A stretch of 12,877 nt of DNA from CAZQCV01 sp964591665 (GTDB taxonomy: Bacteria > Patescibacteriota > Minisyncoccia > Phycocordibacterales > UBA9973): positions 1 through 12,877 of the forward strand of contig CAZQCV010000021.1 of the NCBI GenBank assembly GCA_964591665.1. Reading direction: 5' to 3'. Below, one piece after another: positions 1-6,375 of this stretch (positions within the stretch are counted from its first letter, which is position 1; every line of letters starts with the position of its first letter). Made by a program: the position numbers and the translations under genes. The notes below the pieces were generated by a model. The model searched no databases. It was not told where the DNA came from and saw only the letters and a program-made list of their open reading frames with translations.

Positions 1-29
1 TTGTCTTTTAAGCATATTTTCTAGTTTAG

Positions 30-1613
30 CATGAATTAGCTAGTCTAGAGCCTAATTTAAATGTAGGATCTTCCGGTGCTTTACTTATCTCGGGTAGTGC
101 TGGTGCCACAGGGCAGGTTCTTGTATCAAATGGTCCGGGAGCTTCACCAACATGGCAGACCGTTTCTGGTGGAGGGATTTCATTACCAACGCAAACAGGT
201 CATGCTGGTGAGTACTTAACGACTGATGGTACCAATGCGAGCTGGACTACTATTGCGGGTGGGGGAATTACAAGCATAGGAACTATTAATTCTCAAACAC
301 GAAATGCAAATGGTGCCGTGATCGCGGGGAACAGTTTAGTTTTACAAACAGGAAACGGAGTATTGCCAGGGCTATTGATTGGTGAAACAACCTCGACGGG
401 TGTTCGATTGGGTATTAACGCAGGACTGGGAGCAACTTCAAGTACCGACAATGTGTTTATGGGTATTAATGCGGGACAAGAGGCTGCAAGTATTACCGAC
501 GAAGTATATATAGGACACTGGGCAGGATACCAGTCGACAAACTCATGGAGTAATAATTATATCGGACGTTGTGCAGGATGTTATGGCTCACATAATATTG
601 CGTCGAACTTCTTCGGAGGTAGTGCTGGTATTAGCTCTTCGTATTCAGGCGGATCAAACTTTTTTGGAAATGGTGCAGGAGAAAATGCGGTTAACTCAAG
701 TTTTTCTACATTTATTGGTACTCAAGCTGGTTTAGCTGCGCAAGGTGCAGCACACTCTATTTTTATCGGAACCAGTGCTGGATGGGGTGACCATCTTACA
801 AACTACTTATCTGCCGATAGTTCAGTGGCGCCTGTTACGTATGCAGATACGTCTATTTTGATTGGACATAGAACAAGTACCGGAAATTTCAAAAACAGTA
901 TTGCTATTGGTGCGTATGCAACCAACACTGCAGAAAACCAGTTCATGATTGGTTCTACGATACGAACCATTGATTCGACTATCTGGCGTGGTGTCGGCGG
1001 GACAACCTGTACGCTTACGACAGGAACAGGGATGGCGTGTTCTTCTGATGAACGCTTAAAGACGAATATTATTGATCTTCCCACTACCACACTTGATAAT
1101 CTCCTTAAGGTAAAGACCGTTACATATAATTGGGCACAAAATCCATCATCAAAGACGCAAATTGGATTTTTAGCTCAAGACTTGGAACAATATTTCCCAG
1201 AGATTATAGCTACGGATAATGATGGAATGAAATCTGTCTACTATGCACAAATGACACCGATTTTGGTGGAAGCGATTCGAGAACTAAATATGAAGATCTT
1301 GTTACTTTCGCCAGATGGACCATCTGCGACTGTATTTGATGGAATAAAGAACTGGTTAGGTGATGCGCAAAATGGCATTGTTGAAATTGTCGCAGGGACG
1401 CTACGTGCGCGAAATCAAATCTGTATTGATGATGTGTGTATGACAAAAGAGCAATTGAGAATAATCCTCCAAAATAATATCACCACTACTCCAACGTCGC
1501 CGCCAGTAGTGAACTCACCTTTAAATACAACCCAACCTGATACAGCAACAAATATACCCCAAGTTCTAGATCAAGCGGGTGATACGACCGAAACTTCATC
1601 ACAATCCCAGTAA
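30..1613 (+). CDS. Surface fibre protein with 17-residue head repeats and peptidase S74 chaperone domain, 5'-truncated
   Basis: Likely a secreted trimeric fibre or adhesin. The frame is open from 30, after an in-frame TAG at 27-29. No ATG, GTG or TTG occurs in frame before GTG 318, which has no ribosome site or signal peptide after it, so the true 5' end is missing. Residues below count from GTG 318. The first part (codons 93-260) holds two linker motifs of the form GxxGxxLxSxGxGxxPxW. Residues 29-147 are seven 17-residue repeats (FxGxxAG core). Residues 193-214 are a YadA-head-like unit. Residues 242-322 are a peptidase S74 (endosialidase-type) intramolecular chaperone: SSDERLKTNI, then GFLAQDLEQYFPEI. 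In that family a Ser-Lys dyad cuts just before the Ser; here the pair would be S243 and K248. After it come a CIDDVC motif (369-374) and a Pro/Thr/Ser-rich tail. The family is clear; the biological role is inferred. Confidence 0.8.
   Translation, partial: HELASLEPNLNVGSSGALLISGSAGATGQVLVSNGPGASPTWQTVSGGGISLPTQTGHAGEYLTTDGTNASWTTIAGGGITSIGTINSQTRNANGAVIAGNSLVLQTGNGVLPGLLIGETTSTGVRLGINAGLGATSSTDNVFMGINAGQEAASITDEVYIGHWAGYQSTNSWSNNYIGRCAGCYGSHNIASNFFGGSAGISSSYSGGSNFFGNGAGENAVNSSFSTFIGTQAGLAAQGAAHSIFIGTSAGWGDHLTNYLSADSSVAPVTYADTSILIGHRTSTGNFKNSIAIGAYATNTAENQFMIGSTIRTIDSTIWRGVGGTTCTLTTGTGMACSSDERLKTNIIDLPTTTLDNLLKVKTVTYNWAQNPSSKTQIGFLAQDLEQYFPEIIATDNDGMKSVYYAQMTPILVEAIRELNMKILLLSPDGPSATVFDGIKNWLGDAQNGIVEIVAGTLRARNQICIDDVCMTKEQLRIILQNNITTTPTSPPVVNSPLNTTQPDTATNIPQVLDQAGDTTETSSQSQ
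402..758 (+). repeat. Seven tandem 17-residue (51-bp) protein repeats
   Basis: Seven units in a row, each exactly 17 codons with no indels. Each starts with a hydrophobic-x-hydrophobic-Gly core followed by AG, for example VFMGINAG, VYIGHWAG, NFFGNGAG and TFIGTQAG. The DNA is diverged between units, so this is an old protein repeat and not a recent tandem duplication. The pattern suggests a trimeric beta-roll or beta-solenoid stalk. One unit carries a close Cys pair (GRCAGCYG). Confidence 0.85.
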
Positions 1614-1625
1614 AATATCTGAGTA

Positions 1626-1654
1626 TTGACACAAAAACATTTTTTTGCTATAGT
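1626..1654 (+). promoter_or_regulatory. Sigma-70-type promoter for the helicase gene
   Basis: TTGACA at 1626-1631 and TATAGT at 1649-1654 are separated by 17 bp. This is a near-perfect housekeeping promoter just after the fibre gene. Transcription would begin near 1661 and give an untranslated leader of about 68 nt. Confidence 0.85.
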
Positions 1655-1712
1655 TATCTCATAGTAGTAATTCTCTTTGTATCCTTTGCGTATATGACGC
1701 TCCCGTGGTATT

Positions 1713-1718
1713 GAGAGG
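1713..1718 (+). promoter_or_regulatory. Ribosome-binding site of the helicase gene
   Basis: GAGAGG ends 10 nt before ATG 1729. It is the only convincing and correctly spaced Shine-Dalgarno sequence in the window, and it decides the start. Confidence 0.7.
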
Positions 1719-1728
1719 TCAAAAATAT

Positions 1729-3114
1729 ATGCAACGTACAACATCTGCGTCTCCAAGGAGTCGCACTGCTTCTCGTTCTTTTGGACAGAAGTCTCGTTCA
1801 GGTTCTTCATCAGGACCACGAACACGATCATTTAGTAGTTCATCATCTCGCGGAGATTTTCGTAGTAAGTCACGAAGTTCAGGTTCTCGTGGAGGAGGAC
1901 GTGGTTTTCGAGGTGAATTCATAAATGAATCACAATATATAAATAAAGCACCAGTGCAAAAAGAAGAAGAAAAGTATGTTCCAAAACATACGTTTCAAGA
2001 TTTTGATATTCATGAAATTCTTGCGAAAAATCTAAAAGCAAAAGGATTTATTAATCCATCACCTATTCAAGATCAGGCAATTCCTGTTGCGCTTGCTGGG
2101 CGAGATATTATAGGTATTGCAAGTACTGGTACTGGTAAAACTGCTGCTTTTCTTATTCCTATTATCAACAAGCTTGTTGCAGACAAAACATATCGTGCAA
2201 TTGTGCTTGCGCCAACACGAGAACTTGCACAGCAGATTGAAGTTGAATTTAAAGCGTTTACTTTTGGTATGCGTCTCTTTAGTGTTTCGTGTGTAGGAGG
2301 TTCACCTATTGGAAAACAAATGCGTGAACTTGAGAGAGGTGTGCATTTAGTTATCGGTACACCTGGTCGCGTAAAAGATCTCATTGAACGTCGTAAGATA
2401 TACATGCAAGATTATCATGCGGTGGTTCTCGATGAGGCAGATCGAATGCTTGATATGGGTTTTGTCGACGACATGAGATATATTCTCGGTAGAATGCCAA
2501 AATCTCGACAAGGGTTTTTCTTCTCTGCTACTTTTTCTCCAGAAATTCGTACACTTTGTCATGAGTTTCTCACTGATCCCGTTTCTATTAGTCTTAAAAC
2601 ACGCGATACTTCAAGTTCTGTCGATCAAGACGTCGTACGAGTAGGTGAGGGACAAAACAAGATTGATCTTCTTCATGATTTGCTTATTAAACCAGAATTT
2701 AAAAAGGTACTTATCTTTCGAGAAATGAAACGAGAAGTAGACAGTCTTCAAAAAGAGCTTGCGAGCCGAGGTTTCAAAGCCTTATCTCTCCATGGAGACA
2801 TGCGTAACAGAGAACGAGAGCGTGCGGTAAAAGCCCTTGCAGAAGGAGCGGCACATGTGGTGATTGCGACTGACGTGGCTGCACGTGGTATTGATATTCC
2901 TGACATTTCTCATGTTATTAACTATGATCTTCCAAGCACGTTTGATACATATATTCACCGTATTGGCCGAACAGGACGTGGTACAAAGACAGGAACAGCA
3001 CTCACGTTTGTAAATGCGTCTACTCCTCGTCGTGATAAACCAGCATTTTCACGTTCGTCACGACCTACTGGACGACCAGCTTCCCGTTCCACCTTTAGAT
3101 TTAAAGGTAGATAA
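1729..3114 (+). CDS. DEAD-box ATP-dependent RNA helicase with Arg/Ser/Gly-rich ends
   Basis: 461 residues. It uses ATP to unwind short RNA duplexes, typically in ribosome assembly or mRNA remodelling. All core motifs are present: Q motif region TFQDFDIHEIL, Walker A ASTGTGKT (131-138), PTRELAQQ, VGG, TPGR, VLDEAD (DEAD at 235-238), SAT (266-268), the SLHGDM segment, ATDVAARGIDIPD, and HRIGRTGR (410-417). Residues 1 to about 62 are a Ser/Arg/Gly-rich disordered segment, and the last 30 or so residues are again Arg/Ser/Pro-rich, so both ends are basic. I chose ATG 1729 because GAGAGG at 1713-1718 lies 10 nt upstream; GTG 1705 is the longer alternative. It resembles the RhlE/CshA/DeaD group, but I cannot pick one. 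It sits directly upstream of ribosomal protein genes but has its own promoter. Confidence 0.95.
   Translation: MQRTTSASPRSRTASRSFGQKSRSGSSSGPRTRSFSSSSSRGDFRSKSRSSGSRGGGRGFRGEFINESQYINKAPVQKEEEKYVPKHTFQDFDIHEILAKNLKAKGFINPSPIQDQAIPVALAGRDIIGIASTGTGKTAAFLIPIINKLVADKTYRAIVLAPTRELAQQIEVEFKAFTFGMRLFSVSCVGGSPIGKQMRELERGVHLVIGTPGRVKDLIERRKIYMQDYHAVVLDEADRMLDMGFVDDMRYILGRMPKSRQGFFFSATFSPEIRTLCHEFLTDPVSISLKTRDTSSSVDQDVVRVGEGQNKIDLLHDLLIKPEFKKVLIFREMKREVDSLQKELASRGFKALSLHGDMRNRERERAVKALAEGAAHVVIATDVAARGIDIPDISHVINYDLPSTFDTYIHRIGRTGRGTKTGTALTFVNASTPRRDKPAFSRSSRPTGRPASRSTFRFKGR
3091..3108 (+). other. Hairpin overlapping the 3' end of the helicase gene
   Basis: ACCTTTA and TAAAGGT form a perfect 7-bp stem around a GATT loop, over the last codons of the helicase. 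No T-run follows, so it is not a standard intrinsic terminator. It could protect the mRNA 3' end or be incidental. Confidence 0.35.
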
Positions 3115-3126
3115 GTTCGTTATAAA

Positions 3127-3155
3127 TTGACATTTAACCGAGTCTCTGCTACTAT
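3127..3155 (+). promoter_or_regulatory. Promoter of the rpsS-rplE ribosomal protein operon
   Basis: TTGACA at 3127-3132 and TACTAT at 3150-3155 are separated by 17 bp. The predicted start is near 3162, which gives a leader of about 120 nt before rpsS. AACCGAG (3136-3142) and CTCGGTT (3165-3171) form a perfect 7-bp inverted repeat across the -10 region and start point, so it could be an operator. Confidence 0.8.
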
Positions 3156-3161
3156 ATGTGC

Positions 3162-3284
3162 AAGCTCGGTTTGAGCCTTATTTGTTAGTAATCTCCATGG
3201 CCATTACCTTTGGGAAAGCATAACAAATGTTATTACTCGCATTTTACATAGAACATGTACGCTCACGCGTACACATTTGTCCTC
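3162..3284 (+). ncRNA. Candidate structured 5' leader of the rpsS operon
   Basis: From the predicted start, the RNA can fold into three parts. Hairpin A pairs AAGCTC (3162-3167) with GAGC-C-TT (3173-3179), with one bulge. A three-way junction is closed by ATTTGTTA (3180-3187) and TAACAAAT (3221-3228); inside it GTAAT (3188-3192) pairs with ATTAC (3203-3207), and CTTT (3208-3211) with AAAG (3215-3218). Hairpin D pairs TGTACGC (3256-3262) with GCGTACA (3267-3273), 11 nt before the start codon. Ribosomal protein operons are often controlled by a product binding such a leader. I do not recognise this one as a known family; the pairing is by eye and the role is inferred. Confidence 0.45.
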
Positions 3285-3638
3285 ATGACACGATCACTAA
3301 AAAAAGGACCATATGTTGATGAACGTCTTCTTAAAAAAATAGAAGGTAAAGAACCTCTGAAGACTGGCGTTATAAAAACATGGTCACGAGCATCTCAGAT
3401 TTCTCCAGAAATGGTAGGGTTTACATTTGGTGTTCATAACGGAAAAACGCATATTGAAGTTCTTGTAGCTGAAGATATGGTTGGTCATCGTCTTGGTGAA
3501 TTTTCACTAACACGTAAGTTTATGAAACACGGTGGTAAGATGCAAAAAGAAATTGAAACCAAAAAGAAAGAAGCAGAAATCGCAGCAGCAAAAGCATCAA
3601 AAGCATCTGCCGCTTCTCCTGCAGCAAAGAAAAAATAA
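3285..3638 (+). CDS. rpsS: 30S ribosomal protein S19
   Basis: 117 residues. It binds 16S rRNA in the head of the small subunit near the A site, together with S13. The start MTRSLKKGPYVDERLL is diagnostic and fixes ATG 3285; an in-frame ATG at 3255 would add ten unrelated residues. The core ends near residue 92 (GEFSLTRKFMKHGG), and about 25 Lys/Ala-rich residues follow, longer than usual. There is no Shine-Dalgarno sequence before the start; the upstream bases are TTTGTCCTC. It is the first gene of its operon here, whereas in most bacteria rplB precedes it. Confidence 0.97.
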   Translation: MTRSLKKGPYVDERLLKKIEGKEPLKTGVIKTWSRASQISPEMVGFTFGVHNGKTHIEVLVAEDMVGHRLGEFSLTRKFMKHGGKMQKEIETKKKEAEIAAAKASKASAASPAAKKK

Positions 3639-3646
3639 TCATTGGC

Positions 3647-3713
3647 AGATATCTCCGTATGGAGCGTCTTGTCTTTTACTAGGTACTAATATAACGGGAA
3701 AGATATCTTTCTC
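3647..3713 (+). promoter_or_regulatory. Structured spacer between rpsS and rplV
   Basis: This 84-nt gap stands out in an operon whose other gaps are 1-14 nt. AGATATCT occurs twice (3647-3654 and 3701-3708). CTCC-GTAT-GGAG (3653-3664) can form a small hairpin. GGGAAAG (3696-3702) and CTTTCTC (3707-3713) can form a 7-bp RNA stem with an ATAT loop, ending 9 nt before rplV. It could be a control or processing element. Confidence 0.35.
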
Positions 3714-3722
3714 AGATAGTAA

Positions 3723-4142
3723 ATGAAAGCAGTACTCAAAAATTATCGTCAAGCACCTCGAAAGGTTCGTCTTGTCGCTGACTCTATCAAAGGAAAATCA
3801 GTGGTTCAAGCACAGACTGAACTCGACTATCTTGTTAAGCGTGCATCGCTTCCGATGAAGAAGCTTCTTGAATCTGCTGTTGCAAATGCGGTTACGCATA
3901 CAGGGGCAGAAAAAGATGCACTCTTTGTAAAAGAAGTACGTGTTGATAAGGGTGTTGTCATTAAGCGTTTTATGCCACGTGCTTTTGGCCGTGCATCAAA
4001 GATCCACAAGCATTCAAGTCATGTGACTTTGGTGCTTGCAGAACGTGATATGGCAGCAAAAACAAAAAAAACAGCAACAACAAAGAAAGCGGTCGTTTCG
4101 AAGAAAACTAATACAAAGAAGTCAACGAAGACTGCAAAATAA
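3723..4142 (+). CDS. rplV: 50S ribosomal protein L22
   Basis: 139 residues. L22 lines the peptide exit tunnel of the large subunit and contacts all 23S rRNA domains. The N-terminal MKAVLKNYRQAPRKVRLVAD and the hairpin region VDKGVVIKRFMPRAFGRASKI, followed by HVTLVLAE, match the family. The core ends near residue 108; about 30 further residues are rich in Lys and Thr, a basic tail not found in most bacterial L22. No Shine-Dalgarno sequence is visible; a potential hairpin lies just upstream. rpsC follows after 2 nt. Confidence 0.96.
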   Translation: MKAVLKNYRQAPRKVRLVADSIKGKSVVQAQTELDYLVKRASLPMKKLLESAVANAVTHTGAEKDALFVKEVRVDKGVVIKRFMPRAFGRASKIHKHSSHVTLVLAERDMAAKTKKTATTKKAVVSKKTNTKKSTKTAK

Positions 4143-4144
4143 TT

Positions 4145-4810
4145 ATGTCTAAAATTGTTCATCCATATGCACACCGCCTCGTAATACTCCGCGATTGGAA
4201 ATCACGATGGTTTGCAACAAAAGATACATTTGTAAAAAATCTCAAAATAGATGTATTACTCCGAGATTTTCTTATGAAAAAACTCCGTGGTTCATATATC
4301 GCTGGTGTTGAATTTGAACGTAACCAAAAAGCAACAAGAATCATCATCCGAACATCACGTCCTGGTATGGTTATTGGTCGCAGTGGTGAAAACTCAATCA
4401 AACTCAAAGGTGATGTTGTGAACTTCCTCAAAAAACATGGTATCAAACCAACTGACGATCTTAAGATTGATGTAGTTGAAGTTCAAAATCCTGACGCAGA
4501 TGCTCACGTTGTAGCGTATGCTATTGCTGAAGCTCTCGAAAAACGTATGACCTACCGTCGTGTTATGAAACAAATGATCGAAAAAATCATGGCTGTTCGT
4601 GGCGTTGAAGGTGCTCGTATTGTTATTGGTGGTCGACTTGGTGGCGCAGAAATTGCTCGTAGTGAAGAACTTAAAAGAGGTTCTATTCCACTTCAAACAT
4701 TTCGTGCTGATATTGATTTTGCTCGTGAGCGAGCGCACCTTTCATATGGTGATATTGGTATCAAGGTTTGGATTTACCGAGGAGAAATTTTTAATGAAGT
4801 AAAAAAATAG
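4145..4810 (+). CDS. rpsC: 30S ribosomal protein S3
   Basis: 221 residues, normal for the family. S3 forms part of the mRNA entry site and helps unwind mRNA. The N-terminus has VHPYAHRLVILRDWKSRWFA, close to the family start but without the usual Gly after RL. A KH RNA-binding domain includes GMVIGRSGENSIKL (about residues 75-88). The C-terminal domain has GARIVIGGRLGGAEIAR (about 155-171) and ends IKVWIYRGEIF. It begins 2 nt after rplV and rplP follows after 6 nt, so translation is probably coupled. Confidence 0.97.
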   Translation: MSKIVHPYAHRLVILRDWKSRWFATKDTFVKNLKIDVLLRDFLMKKLRGSYIAGVEFERNQKATRIIIRTSRPGMVIGRSGENSIKLKGDVVNFLKKHGIKPTDDLKIDVVEVQNPDADAHVVAYAIAEALEKRMTYRRVMKQMIEKIMAVRGVEGARIVIGGRLGGAEIARSEELKRGSIPLQTFRADIDFARERAHLSYGDIGIKVWIYRGEIFNEVKK

Positions 4811-4816
4811 TGGCTT

Positions 4817-5239
4817 ATGCTTATTCCAAAGAAAGTAAAACATCGAAAATGGCATACTGCTCGCCGACATCCAAGTAAAGAGTTGAAACCAGATACACGT
4901 GGGACAACACTTGCGTTCGGATCATTTGGCGTGAAGGCAGAAACTGCATATCGAATCAAATCAAACCAACTCGAATCAGCACGTAAAGCGCTTGTTCGTG
5001 AACTCTCAAAAACAGGAAAAGTTTGGATCCGTATTTTCCCTGATCGACCTTTTACGCAGAAAGCTGCGCAGGTGGGTATGGGTAAAGGTAAAGGTGATCC
5101 AGAAGGATACTGTTTTCCAGTGCTCCCAGGTCGTATCATTTTTGAAGTTGATGGTGTTGAAGAAAAGGTTGCTCGTGAAGCACTCCGAAAAGCTGGTACC
5201 AAACTTCCTGTTAAGGTTAAAATAATTGCTCGAGTATAA
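4817..5239 (+). CDS. rplP: 50S ribosomal protein L16
   Basis: 140 residues, typical length. L16 sits near the A-site tRNA and the peptidyl transferase centre and completes the large subunit late in assembly. Clear family signatures are MLIPKKVKHRKWH, the conserved GMGKGKGDPEGYCFPV and the following PGRIIFEVDGV. Starts at ATG 4817, 6 nt after rpsC, with no Shine-Dalgarno sequence. rpmC starts 4 nt downstream. Confidence 0.97.
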   Translation: MLIPKKVKHRKWHTARRHPSKELKPDTRGTTLAFGSFGVKAETAYRIKSNQLESARKALVRELSKTGKVWIRIFPDRPFTQKAAQVGMGKGKGDPEGYCFPVLPGRIIFEVDGVEEKVAREALRKAGTKLPVKVKIIARV

Positions 5240-5243
5240 TTAT

Positions 5244-5423
5244 ATGAAAGAACTTATTTCAAAGAGTACTGAAGAATTACTCGCTCTCCTTAAAGAGGAA
5301 CAGAAAAAGGTGCACACACTTACTGGAGCATTTGCTGGTATGAAAGCTAAAGTATTAAAAGACGGTCGACAAGCGAAGAAGCGTATTGCGCAGATTCATA
5401 CACTACTCAACTCACGAAACTAG
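5244..5423 (+). CDS. rpmC: 50S ribosomal protein L29
   Basis: 59 residues, two helices, at the exit-tunnel rim next to L23 where trigger factor and SRP dock. MKELISKSTEELLALLKEEQ and the C-terminal RIAQIHTLLNSR fit the family pattern; the middle is diverged. I chose ATG 5244; a TTG at 5226 would overlap rplP and add non-homologous residues. Order between rplP and rpsQ supports the call. rpsQ follows after a single base. Confidence 0.93.
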   Translation: MKELISKSTEELLALLKEEQKKVHTLTGAFAGMKAKVLKDGRQAKKRIAQIHTLLNSRN

Positions 5424-5424
5424 T

Positions 5425-5673
5425 ATGCAAGAAACAAATACAAAAACAAAAAAAATGCTTCGCGGTGTTGTCGTCTCAGATAAAATGCAGAAGACAATAG
5501 TGGTCAAAGTTGATCGCTATGTGAAGCATCCAAAGTATGGTAAGTACTACACTATCTCAAAGAAGTACAAAGCGCATGATGAAACGAATGCGCACAAAGT
5601 TGGAGACATGGTGATGATTGTCGAGTCACGACCAATCTCAAAAGACAAAAAATTTATTGTTGTAGAGGCATAG
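5425..5673 (+). CDS. rpsQ: 30S ribosomal protein S17
   Basis: 82 residues. S17 is an OB-fold protein that binds 16S rRNA early in 30S assembly. The core RGVVVSDKMQKTIVVKVDR, the HPKYGKYYTISKKYKAHDE segment and the final GDMVMIVESRPISKDK are canonical. ATG 5425 gives a short polar N-terminal lead (MQETNTKTKK); an upstream ATG at 5386 would run through rpmC and is rejected. rplN starts 4 nt after the stop. Confidence 0.96.
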   Translation: MQETNTKTKKMLRGVVVSDKMQKTIVVKVDRYVKHPKYGKYYTISKKYKAHDETNAHKVGDMVMIVESRPISKDKKFIVVEA

Positions 5674-5677
5674 GCTT

Positions 5678-6049
5678 ATGATACAAACAGAAACAGTTGT
5701 AAAAATTACTGACAACGCCGGTGGTAAAGTCGGTAAAGTATTCAAAATCCTCGGTGGCTCAAAGCGTCGATATGCACGTATCGGTGATGTCGTTATTCTC
5801 TCTGTAAAGATTGCTGAACCACGAAAGGGTGTAAAGAAAAAAGATGTACATCGTGCGGTAGTTGTACGACAAACACAAGCATTTCGCCGTAAAGATGGTT
5901 CATATATCCGTTTTGATGACAATGCTGTAGTGATCATCGACAAAGACAAGAAAGAACCAAAAGCAGGACGTATTTTCGGTCCTATTCCTCGTGAGATTGG
6001 TGAACTCGGTTATCAGAAAATTGTCTCACTTGCACCAGAAGTGCTCTAA
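5678..6049 (+). CDS. rplN: 50S ribosomal protein L14
   Basis: 123 residues, normal length. L14 is a large-subunit protein at the 30S interface (bridge B8). The family signatures are complete: ITDNAGGK near the start, KILGGSKRRYARIGDVVI, RRKDGSYIRFDDNAVVII, and the end RIFGPIPREIGELGYQKIVS followed by LAPEVL. A weak GAGG lies about 10 nt before the start. rplX follows after 14 nt. Confidence 0.98.
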   Translation: MIQTETVVKITDNAGGKVGKVFKILGGSKRRYARIGDVVILSVKIAEPRKGVKKKDVHRAVVVRQTQAFRRKDGSYIRFDDNAVVIIDKDKKEPKAGRIFGPIPREIGELGYQKIVSLAPEVL

Positions 6050-6063
6050 TCATTTTATTTCGT

Positions 6064-6372
6064 ATGCATGTAAAAAAAGGGGACAAAGTACTTGTCCGTA
6101 CCGGTAAAAACAAAGGTAAAACTGGCACTATCGTAAAAGTGGTTACAGAAACAGGACGTGTTGTTGTTGAAGGTGTGAACGTTGTTAAAAAACATGTTCG
6201 CGCACGTCAAAATGGTGGCAAAGGACAAACGATTGAAATCGCACTTCCAATCCACGCATCAAATGTTTCTCCGCTTGATCCAAAAACTAACAAGCCAACT
6301 CGTGTTGGCGCAAAGGTCGTAGATGGTAAACGTGTTCGTACTGCTACAAAAAGTGGTCAAGAACTTAAATAA
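6064..6372 (+). CDS. rplX: 50S ribosomal protein L24
   Basis: 102 residues. L24 starts large-subunit assembly by binding the 5' end of 23S rRNA. The KOW motif KGDKVLVRTGKNKGKTGTIV is at residues 4-23, followed by VVVEGVNVVKKHVRARQ, the IHASNVSPLDP segment and a short basic end. No Shine-Dalgarno sequence (upstream TTATTTCGT). rplE starts 3 nt downstream. Confidence 0.97.
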   Translation: MHVKKGDKVLVRTGKNKGKTGTIVKVVTETGRVVVEGVNVVKKHVRARQNGGKGQTIEIALPIHASNVSPLDPKTNKPTRVGAKVVDGKRVRTATKSGQELK

Positions 6373-6375
6373 CAT

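Noticed and set aside
318..320. GTG as the true start of the first fibre gene
   Set aside because: The frame stays open with recognisable linker motifs for about 95 codons upstream, and there is no ribosome site or signal peptide.
402..758. Could the repeats be a CRISPR array or a recent minisatellite?
   Set aside because: The period is kept at protein level only, units are not near-identical in DNA, and there are no spacers.
803..1831. Minus-strand reading frames over the first fibre gene and the helicase start (803-1090, 1210-1446, 1571-1831, 1719-1922)
   Set aside because: They run opposite to clear genes, have no family signature or promoter, and follow the base bias of the real frame.
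2162..2170. DnaA-box-like TTATCAACA in the helicase gene
   Set aside because: One mismatch from consensus and inside coding sequence; expected by chance.
3255..3284. Earlier ATG start for S19
   Set aside because: The added residues (MYAHAYTFVL) are outside the family, and that start lies at the edge of a leader hairpin.
3532..3726. + strand frame across the end of rpsS and the spacer
   Set aside because: Lys-rich shadow of the rpsS tail, with no homology and overlap with rpsS and rplV.
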